Below, in pieces: positions 34,082 through 40,879 of a DNA stretch of 64,000 bases. The notes beneath the pieces are model-generated. The model was not told the DNA's origin. It did not search any database and saw only the letters and a list, made by a program, of their open reading frames with translations. Origin of the DNA: Chitinophagaceae bacterium. Its GTDB lineage: Bacteria > Bacteroidota > Bacteroidia > Chitinophagales > Chitinophagaceae. The first letter of the stretch is position 1. Every line of letters starts with the position of its first letter. A program made the translations under genes and the position numbers. The stretch lies in NCBI GenBank assembly GCA_947447265.1, contig CANFKC010000004.1, positions 1 through 64,000 of the forward strand. The letters run 5' to 3'.

Positions 34082-34825
34082 TTACTCAAAAGTCCCAGCA
34101 GGGTACTCAATATTTTCCAGGTAAAGGCCATGACCCGGCACATCAAAGAATGCTTTAGTGCAATCTTGTGCGGCTATTATGGCCCTGAAATCATCGGTGG
34201 TTATCTTGCCCCGGGCCACCTGCAATTGCGTGCCGACAAGCCCCCTTACCATACCGCGCAAAAAACGGTTCCCTTCCACAATAAATTGCAACTCCTCACC
34301 ATTCCTTTCCCAGTACGATTGCATTATCGTGCAGTTATAGGTTTTCGACTGGCTACGGCGTTTGCAAAACGATTGAAACTGCGTATACTCCTTAATTATT
34401 GCAGCGGTTTCATGCAGTGCAGGCTCGTTTAAAGAGAAAGGATAAAAGAAAGCACGGTCCTGCAGAAAAGGGTTTCTGCGGGCATAGATGCGGTACCGGT
34501 ACCTGCGGGCTATCGCATCGAACCGGGCATTAAAGGTATCAGCAACTATGCTCACCTTTTTAACAGCCAGCCCAAAAGGCAGCATGGCGTTCACCCGGTA
34601 AACCAGGTCGAACGTAAACGTATCTTCAATATCAATGTGGTAATAGTTACAGAGGGCGTGTACACCCTCATCAGTGCGACTGGCACCATAGGTGCCCATA
34701 GGCTTCCTGAAAATGGTGCTCAGCGTACTATTCAGGGCAAGCTGCACAGTTGGGGTTTCGCCCTGTAATTGCGACCCATGAAACTGTGTACCATCATACA
34801 TTACCTCAAATAAATAACGCGCCAT
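34082..34825 (-). CDS. truA: tRNA pseudouridine(38-40) synthase TruA
   Basis: This 247-residue protein is TruA, which makes pseudouridine in the anticodon stem-loop at positions 38-40. The catalytic Asp lies in GASRTDEGVHALCNYYHI. MARYLFEVMYDGTQFHGSQLQ at the N-terminus and NRFLRGMVRGLVGTQLQVARG near the C-terminus are typical. It stands alone between repeat-rich regions. Confidence 0.95.
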   Translation of the reverse strand: MARYLFEVMYDGTQFHGSQLQGETPTVQLALNSTLSTIFRKPMGTYGASRTDEGVHALCNYYHIDIEDTFTFDLVYRVNAMLPFGLAVKKVSIVADTFNARFDAIARRYRYRIYARRNPFLQDRAFFYPFSLNEPALHETAAIIKEYTQFQSFCKRRSQSKTYNCTIMQSYWERNGEELQFIVEGNRFLRGMVRGLVGTQLQVARGKITTDDFRAIIAAQDCTKAFFDVPGHGLYLENIEYPAGTFE

Positions 34826-34854
34826 TTTTTAATAGTTAATCGTAAACCCTGAAT

Positions 34855-34945
34855 GGAGAATGATAAATTGTGAATGGTGAAGGATAAATGGTGAGTCGCG
34901 AATGGTGAATGGTAAATGGTGAATGATAAATGGCAAATCGTGAAT
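34855..34945. repeat. Degenerate heptamer repeat (gaatggt-type)
   Basis: About twelve imperfect copies of a 7-bp unit (gtgaatg, gtaaatg, ataaatg and similar) lie just upstream of truA. There is no coding potential. Confidence 0.75.
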
Positions 34946-34972
34946 CGGCCTACTAGCAAGTAGTTAATACTT

Positions 34973-35068
34973 CGCCGCTCTCTTTCGCCGCTCTATCGCT
35001 CTCCGTCCTCCGCTCTCACTTTCTCGCTCTATCGCTCTCTTTCTCCGCTCTCACGAAGCTCTACCGCT
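34973..35068. repeat. Pyrimidine-rich cgctct satellite
   Basis: Repeated words cgctctat, cgctctc and ccgctctc form a strongly pyrimidine-rich tract. A second shorter tract of the same type is at about 35271-35340. Confidence 0.75.
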
Positions 35069-35109
35069 CAACATTCTCTTATAAAATTTCGGTGTCAAAA
35101 AAATGAGCA

Positions 35110-35200
35110 TAGTCCGAAGGACTTAAACATGAATAGCCGTGGGTGAAACCCACGGTAAACGTACATTACAACACCAACCCTGAAAGGGTTGAACGCCCTA
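35110..35200. repeat. Single unit of the two-hairpin repeat family
   Basis: The hairpins agtccgaaggact, ccgtgggtgaaacccacgg and accctgaaagggt lie in a row. The last two follow the same pattern as arrays A and B (NccctgaaagggN and NNNTGGGT...ACCCANNN), but with different, still complementary, arm bases. Confidence 0.7.
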
Positions 35201-35361
35201 AACTTGCCGCATTCAAAGTTCCATCGCTCTTTCACCTGCCGTAGCGCTAGCGTAGGCAGGCACTTTAACTTCGCCGCTCTATCGCTCTCCGTCCTCCGCT
35301 CTCTCTTTCTCGCTCTCCATCCTCCGCTCTCGCGTAGCCCTATCTGCCTTAAAACAAATAA

Positions 35362-35379
35362 TCCCGCCACTGGGCGGGA
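35362..35379 (-). terminator. Probable terminator of rpsT
   Basis: The 7-bp GC-rich stem tcccgcc (35362-35368) with ggcggga (35373-35379) has a 4-nt loop. On the minus strand a weak T-rich stretch (attatttgtttt) follows. Confidence 0.65.
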
Positions 35380-35404
35380 CTATTCATAAGTTATATCTTA
35401 AAAA

Positions 35405-35659
35405 TTATGCCAAAGCATTAATTCTCTTAACGATACCTGATTTAAGGTTACCAGCCTTATTCTTGTGTATTACATTACGCTTAGCCAACTTGTCAATCAT
35501 AGAAACAACTTTACCTAAGCTCTGTTGAGCAGCTGCTTTATCAGTGGTAGCTAATAATGTACGGATTGCATTACGGGTAGTTTTACCGTAATAACGGTTA
35601 CGGTCGCGGCGTTTTTCACTCTGGCGGACGTCTTTTCTGGTAGCTTTATGATTTGCCAT
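35405..35659 (-). CDS. rpsT: 30S ribosomal protein S20
   Basis: This 84-residue basic protein begins [20 protein letters not shown] and ends [19 protein letters not shown], as expected for S20, a primary 16S rRNA-binding protein. On the minus strand a TACATTTG box lies about 30 nt upstream of the ATG and would suit a promoter. Confidence 0.96.
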   Translation of the reverse strand: MANHKATRKDVRQSEKRRDRNRYYGKTTRNAIRTLLATTDKAAAQQSLGKVVSMIDKLAKRNVIHKNKAGNLKSGIVKRINALA

Positions 35660-35880
35660 TAATCTTTTGTTTTTAAAAGGACTGCAAATGTAGGGTAAAA
35701 AATTAAAAATAAAAAATAAAAAATAAAAATCTCCGGCATCTTAGTTACCTGCCGGTTGCCGACAAGCCTTTCTGCCTTATTTTTACATTAACCGCCCAAA
35801 TAACACGAACTCGTTAACTTTTTCGCTTATTCTTAAAACCCCACACGGGCATTTTAATTTTTTACTTTTAAGTTTTTATT

Positions 35881-36798
35881 TTAATGAATGTACCCCATGT
35901 GTGCAAAACGCTCACTTACAACCAATTCTTTGCTGCCTGGAGTGTATTTATAGAAACCTTCGCCTGATTTTACACCAAGGTAACCTGCCTGAACCATGTT
36001 AGCCAACAGTGTTGCCGGAGCATACTTTTGGTTACCAAAGCCCATGTGCAATACATGCATAATAGAATAGCAGGTATCAAGGCCAATAAAGTCAGCAAGC
36101 TGCAATGGGCCCATTGGGTGGCTCATACCCAGCTTCATGATAGTATCGATAGACTGAACGCCCGCAACACCTTCCTGCAACGCAAGCACCGCTTCGTTGA
36201 TCAATGGCATCAAGATACGGTTAGAGATAAAGCCAGGGTAATCGTTAACCACGCAAGGAACCTTACCTATTTTTTCAGACAGGTTGTAGATAGTGCTGGT
36301 AACATCTTTATCAGTACCATAACCATTAATAATTTCAACTAATTTCATAACAGGAACCGGGTTCATGAAGTGCATACCAATAACCTTGCCCGGACGCTTG
36401 GTTACCGACGCTATACGCGTAAGAGAGATAGAAGATGTGTTAGAAGACAAAATGCAGTTTTCAGGAGCCAGTTCATCCAGCTGCTTGAAAATGTTCAGTT
36501 TCAGGTCAATGTTTTCAGTTGCCGCTTCAACAATAAGGTCAGCATCCTTAACCGCTGCAGCCATATCAGTATAAGTGGTGATAAGGTCAAGCGCAGCCTG
36601 TTTAGCCTCTTCAGTTAACGAACCTTTGGCAACCTGGCGATCCATGTTCTTAGAGATGGTAGCCTTAGCCTTGTCCAGTGCACCCTGGTTAATATCCATC
36701 ATATGCACATTGTATCCGTTTTGGGCAAAAACATGGCAAATACCATTACCCATTGTACCGGAACCTACTACTGTTATTGTTTTTATATTGTATGACAT
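35881..36798 (-). CDS. 3-hydroxybutyryl-CoA dehydrogenase
   Basis: This 305-residue 3-hydroxyacyl-CoA dehydrogenase has the NAD-binding motif VVGSGTMGNGICHVFAQNG at residues 10-28. The central SSNTSSISLTRIA and the catalytic His in GMHFMNPVPVMKLVEI follow. The C-terminal domain has SHPMGPLQLADFIGLDT. It is the stand-alone short form (Hbd/PaaH type), not a fused FadB. It acts on acetoacetyl-CoA or 3-hydroxyacyl-CoA in fatty-acid or butyrate metabolism; no related gene lies beside it. Confidence 0.93.
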   Translation of the reverse strand: MSYNIKTITVVGSGTMGNGICHVFAQNGYNVHMMDINQGALDKAKATISKNMDRQVAKGSLTEEAKQAALDLITTYTDMAAAVKDADLIVEAATENIDLKLNIFKQLDELAPENCILSSNTSSISLTRIASVTKRPGKVIGMHFMNPVPVMKLVEIINGYGTDKDVTSTIYNLSEKIGKVPCVVNDYPGFISNRILMPLINEAVLALQEGVAGVQSIDTIMKLGMSHPMGPLQLADFIGLDTCYSIMHVLHMGFGNQKYAPATLLANMVQAGYLGVKSGEGFYKYTPGSKELVVSERFAHMGYIH

Positions 36799-36803
36799 GG
36801 GCG

Positions 36804-36811
36804 CAAAAGTA
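36804..36811 (-). promoter_or_regulatory. Promoter -7 box 5 nt before the hydroxybutyryl-CoA dehydrogenase ATG
   Basis: TACTTTTG on the minus strand fits TAnnTTTG; CGCCC and then the ATG at 36798 follow. This suggests a leaderless or near-leaderless transcript. Confidence 0.55.
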
Positions 36812-36879
36812 AAGTGAAAAATGAAAAAAACAAGATTACTTTTTACACGCCGGGGTAAATGGGATTATTGTGGGGATTT

Positions 36880-37030
36880 ATGGCGTGCCCCTGCTCATTC
36901 GCGCCCTTCGCTCGACGCTCTCCGCACTCGCTCACCCGCAGGGTCGTGCTATCCGCTGCTACTCCGCGCCCTCGTCGCCTCGGGCTTGCGGGGTATCCGC
37001 TACTATCCCTCACGCAGGCCGGATTATACC
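36880..37030. other. GC-rich non-coding island
   Basis: This stretch is clearly more GC-rich than its surroundings, with tcgctc and ccgc words (gcccttcgctcgacgctctc, cactcgctcacccgcagggt). It has no gene that I can support and occurs once in the window. It looks like foreign or repeat-derived DNA. Confidence 0.4.
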
Positions 37031-37052
37031 AGTAAGCTGGTCGAACCTTGCT

Positions 37053-37210
37053 GCCACAAGTGTTCGAAACCCATCCTTGTAGTTGAAAATGTCCCGTTAG
37101 GGACTACCGCTCTGTAGCAAAATCTAACAATAATGGGCTCATGTCCCATAGGGACTACCCAACTTCTGGCAGGAAAATGTTCAGGAAACAGTGCTTTGAA
37201 CACTTGTGGC
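37053..37210. mobile_element. MITE-like element with 13-bp inverted repeats
   Basis: A perfect 13-bp inverted repeat, gccacaagtgttc (37053-37065) and gaacacttgtggc (37198-37210), bounds 158 bp. The inside holds two small hairpins (gtcccgttagggac, gtcccatagggac). TTGC occurs just outside both ends (37048-37051 and 37211-37214), a weak hint of a target duplication. It has no coding capacity. Confidence 0.4.
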
Positions 37211-37272
37211 TTGCAGCTTCCACGCTGTGTTCAAAAAGCATTTGCTTCCGAAAACACAGTACCAACAACAAC

Positions 37273-38451
37273 CTAAACATGCTTTATCCTTCTTGACTCA
37301 TGTTCATGTACATCCTGAATAAAAACTTCGTTTTCGCTGACCATTTTTTCAAAAATTCGTCTATCAATCAATTTTACCTGATTAGCATTTGCTAAAATTA
37401 TCGCTGCCGATGTAAAATCATTGTTTGAAAACAAAATTAAATCGAAGTCATTACCAAACTGTGTTTCATAATATTTTTTTGCAGCACTAATTTCCTGGAC
37501 ACCACTATTGCCAATGACAGATTTACTTTGCTTCGCCTGAATAATATAATTCCCATCGTCTCTAAAGGCTATAACGTCCACTCCTTTGTCATTTGAATTA
37601 GGCGTTAAATGTATCGTAAAACCCATTTTTGAATAGAGTGCAGCCACATAAGCTTCAAATAGAGATGGGTGTAAGCTATCAATTTCACCTAATTCTAATG
37701 GGATTTTTCTTGCTGTCGCATCGAAGTAAAAAACACTATTAAACATATCATCTCGTTTTACCTCTGCTCTATCTGAAGGGAATAATACGCTCTCAGCCAA
37801 TGAGATTTTCCTGCTAAGCAATTTATCCAATATCAAATCAAAAGAGACAAATTCATTAGAAACTGCCATTGGATAATAAACATGTACATCCTTTGTTTGC
37901 CCAATCCTATATGCCCTATCGGTTGCTTGTTGTTCTTTAGCTGGATTCCAATGTCTTGAATAATGAATAACATGGTTTGCGCCGGTCACATTTAGACCCA
38001 CGCCAGCAGCTAGTGGCGACATAACTATTACATTGAAGCCGGGTACACTTTGATAACGATCAATGGTTTGTTGTCTGCTTAATTTCGCCTTTCCTTCCAT
38101 TTTTTTTGTAGCGGGTGTATCTCCATTGATGATACTCGGAAAAACGGCAAAGTAATCGTGTATCACTTGCTGCAACATCTTTTGCGTTTCCCTCCTGTCT
38201 GCAAATACAATTACCTTATCTGCTTTCGCCCTTACTTCTTCCAAAAGCTCGATCAAAATTTGCAGTTTTGCAGAAGTCTCAACCAACTCTTTAGAAGTAT
38301 ATTTAAGGATTTGGCTATCAACTAAAAAAGGATGGTCTGATATATCCCTTATTGCGTGTAGTGATTTTAAGATTTGTATGCTACGGTCAATCCCGGATAG
38401 ATCAGAGTTTTTAGCATTTGCTATTTCTACAATAGCTATCTTTTTTGCCAC
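37273..38451 (-). CDS. N-terminally truncated SNF2 helicase C-lobe fused to Mrr-like nuclease (probable remnant)
   Basis: This 392-residue frame carries only the second RecA-like lobe of a SNF2 helicase. The evidence is SDHPFL, KVIVFADRRETQKML, and SPLAAGVGLNVTGANHVIHYSRHWNP followed by QQATDRAYRIGQT (motifs V and VI). It is followed by an Mrr-type restriction endonuclease domain (LFEAYVAALYSKMGF, then GVDVIAFRDDGNYIIQAKQ with the D...QxK catalytic pattern). The ATP-binding first lobe is missing. The only start is a GTG directly after an in-frame TGA. I see no helicase motifs in the 1.1 kb upstream, so this is probably what remains of a defence-type gene. A MITE-like element lies 62 bp from its 3' end. 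Confidence 0.75.
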   Translation of the reverse strand: MAKKIAIVEIANAKNSDLSGIDRSIQILKSLHAIRDISDHPFLVDSQILKYTSKELVETSAKLQILIELLEEVRAKADKVIVFADRRETQKMLQQVIHDYFAVFPSIINGDTPATKKMEGKAKLSRQQTIDRYQSVPGFNVIVMSPLAAGVGLNVTGANHVIHYSRHWNPAKEQQATDRAYRIGQTKDVHVYYPMAVSNEFVSFDLILDKLLSRKISLAESVLFPSDRAEVKRDDMFNSVFYFDATARKIPLELGEIDSLHPSLFEAYVAALYSKMGFTIHLTPNSNDKGVDVIAFRDDGNYIIQAKQSKSVIGNSGVQEISAAKKYYETQFGNDFDLILFSNNDFTSAAIILANANQVKLIDRRIFEKMVSENEVFIQDVHEHESRRIKHV

Positions 38452-39351
38452 TCATTTATCACTCGGATTATTATTCTCTTTAATAAAAGTTTGAATATAA
38501 TATTTTATTTGATTGGCTACCAAGGAAATATCAGCCTGACAAAAAAAATATAGCCGTGATTGCCATCCCCCACATCCATCATCAATCGTTGCACACCCAA
38601 TGCCAAGTGCATACACGTGATTTAATCGTCCCCGGTCTCGTAAAGGCCTCTGCGATAAATCGCAGACATCGTACACCCCTCAATAATACGTACCTGCACA
38701 TCCAACAATATCAACCACCGATACATAAACCAAATAACACACGTGAAAACCGTGGGTATAACGGTTTGCCACATCAATAAAACCCGGCAACTTTGTACCA
38801 AAGGGGCTTTGTCATGTTGAAGAAAGAAATAGCTAAACACAAGCGGGATATGGTTATTACCCGCCAAAGAGCAAGAACTACATACAAGGTCCTTCCTTAC
38901 GTGCCAATGACAATTGCAAAAACTGGTCTTTGCGATCCCGCATTTTCTGTGGGAGAAGCAATCTCACGAGTGCTGGATGGTGTAAGAAGTTCCCCCGCTA
39001 TTTTGAGATTGCTTCGGAGAAGGGCCTCGCAACTACCGTTTATGGAGAGCCAATGGAGCCATGTAAATGCAGCATGTTATTGCAGGTTGATTGCAGCGCG
39101 CGATATAGAGCCTCAGAACAACAAAGCCCGGTATTTTCCATTTTTCAGGCACCACTTAACAACCCGCTAACAAACAAACCCGAAAAACATTTTTGAATTT
39201 TGCAGGCACCACTTAACAACCCACTAACAACAACCACTTACCACCACAACCAACACCTTATGACTAGCCGGTTACGCTCCCATCCAATCAAAATAAACGC
39301 TTTCGACTCTCAACTTATAACTAATCTCTAACGACTATCCCGAAGCAACCG
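38452..39351. other. Gene-poor degenerate region
   Basis: I support no gene here. The region holds dispersed-repeat words (gaagcaatctcacgag near 38956, gagattgcttcggag near 39004). It also has a short direct repeat, ggcaccacttaacaaccc, near 39150 and 39204. The frame at 38793-39170 runs through these repeats and is not credible. Confidence 0.5.
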
Positions 39352-39513
39352 CTTACGACTTACGACTTATGACTTACGACTAATACTAACCACTTACGAC
39401 TTATGACTTACGACTAATACTAACCGCTTACGACTTATGACTTATGACTTACGACTATTACGAACCGCTTACGACTCTCGACTTACGACTTACGACTATT
39501 ACGACTATTACGA
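39352..39513. repeat. Heptamer satellite (TTAYGAC)n upstream of rlmI
   Basis: There are at least fifteen copies of TTACGAC or TTATGAC, grouped in blocks. Two copies of a 13-bp linker, taatactaaccrc, separate the first blocks. The array ends about 27 bp before the rlmI ATG and overlaps its promoter region. Confidence 0.9.
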
Positions 39514-39540
39514 AACACAATTTACCATTAACTTCGCGCC

Positions 39541-40713
39541 ATGGCTAAATTTTTTCTGAGAAAAAAGATTGGTGACCGTATCATGAACGGGCATCCGTGG
39601 ATATTTGCAAATGAACTGGGCGATAGCGAGGGTGATTTTGAACCCGGAGATATTGTAGAGGTATATTCCTATAATGGTTCATTCGTTGGCAAGGGCTATG
39701 TAAACCCTGCCTCGCAGATACGTATACGCCTGCTTACCCGCCATAAAAACGAAAAAGTGGACGAAGGCTTTTTCTACAATCGCATTAAAGAAGCCTGGGA
39801 TTACCGCCAGAGCATTGGCTATGTAGAAAACTGCCGCCTCATATTCGGCGAGGCCGACGGCCTTTCTGCACTTATTATTGATAAATTCAACGATTACTTT
39901 GTTATACAAACCCTCGCCCTGGGCATGGAGCGCTTTAAAGGTGCTATTGTAGAGGCGCTGGAGCGCATTTTTAAACCAAAGGGCATATATGAGCGCAATG
40001 ATGTACCCGTCCGCGAACTGGAAGGGATGGAACAGCAAAAGGGGTTCCTTTCTGCACCCTTCGATACAAATATTATTATTAATGAAAACGGCCTGAAATT
40101 CCATGTAGATATTGAAAATGGCCAGAAGACAGGTTACTTCCTAGATCAGCAGAACAACCGCCGTGAAATAGAGCATATTGTAAAGGGTGCCGACGTATTG
40201 GAAGCCTTTTGCTATACGGGTACTTTTTCGCTTCATGCCGCGCATTATGGCGCTAAGAGCGTTTTGGGGTTGGATATTTCGGAAAATGCAGTAGCCACAG
40301 CCCGCCGCAATGCCACCCTTAATGGCTTTGACGAGGTTTGCAAATTCGAGGCAGTAAACGCATTCGACAAGCTTAAGCTATGGGCCAAGGAAGGCAAAAA
40401 ATATGATGTGGTTATGCTGGACCCACCGGCCTTTACCAAAAGCCGCGAAAACATTGAAAAGGCAGTAACAGGCTATAAAGAAATTAACCTCCGTGGCATG
40501 AAGCTTACCAAGCCGGGCGGCTTCCTGGTAACAGCATCGTGCACCAACCTGGTACCACCCGAAATGTTCCTGAAAACGATTGCTATGGCGGCAAAAGATG
40601 CGCACCGCACCCTGCGCCAGGTAAGCTGGCAAACACAGGCATCTGACCACCCTATCCTCTGGAACATCCCGACCACGCAGTACCTGAAATTTTTAATTGT
40701 GCAGGTACTATAA
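39541..40713 (+). CDS. rlmI: Class I SAM-dependent rRNA methyltransferase (RlmI-like)
   Basis: This 390-residue protein has an N-terminal PUA domain (FLRKKIGDRIMNGHPWIFAN). An RlmI-type central region and a Rossmann methyltransferase domain follow, with YTGTFSLHAAHYGAKSVLGLD for SAM binding and VMLDPPAFTKSR as the catalytic motif. RlmI methylates C1962 of 23S rRNA; close relatives have other cytosine targets, so the symbol is by similarity. A TAACTTCG box lies 4 nt before the ATG, one mismatch from the promoter consensus. The last ~285 bp plus about 55 bp of downstream sequence recur at 43777-44116. Confidence 0.9.
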   Translation: MAKFFLRKKIGDRIMNGHPWIFANELGDSEGDFEPGDIVEVYSYNGSFVGKGYVNPASQIRIRLLTRHKNEKVDEGFFYNRIKEAWDYRQSIGYVENCRLIFGEADGLSALIIDKFNDYFVIQTLALGMERFKGAIVEALERIFKPKGIYERNDVPVRELEGMEQQKGFLSAPFDTNIIINENGLKFHVDIENGQKTGYFLDQQNNRREIEHIVKGADVLEAFCYTGTFSLHAAHYGAKSVLGLDISENAVATARRNATLNGFDEVCKFEAVNAFDKLKLWAKEGKKYDVVMLDPPAFTKSRENIEKAVTGYKEINLRGMKLTKPGGFLVTASCTNLVPPEMFLKTIAMAAKDAHRTLRQVSWQTQASDHPILWNIPTTQYLKFLIVQVL

Positions 40714-40823
40714 TTAATGGCTCAATGCCTCCCGAAAAAGCAGTTATAAGCCTCTGCCCTAGTTTCGCGGAAAGGTGCTATGGCACAAGACCATTGGTGG
40801 TGCAAGGCGGCAAAGGCACAATC

Positions 40824-40853
40824 AAAAAAAACGGCCCCAACAAGTTGGGGCCG
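40824..40853 (-). terminator. Terminator of the 882-aa NHL protein gene
   Basis: The 9-bp stem cggccccaa (40832-40840) with ttggggccg (40845-40853) has a 4-nt loop. A run of T follows on the minus strand (40831-40824). Confidence 0.9.
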
Positions 40854-40879
40854 CAATATTAAAAATAAATTAAAAACGA

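Noticed and set aside
38452-38676. Minus-strand ORF of 74 codons that ends at the stop just before the SNF2-Mrr frame
   Set aside because: I considered it as the missing N-terminal half, but it has no helicase motif and looks random.
38793-39170. Plus-strand ORF of 125 codons
   Set aside because: It runs through dispersed-repeat sequence, has mixed composition and no recognisable domain, and lies in a degenerate region.
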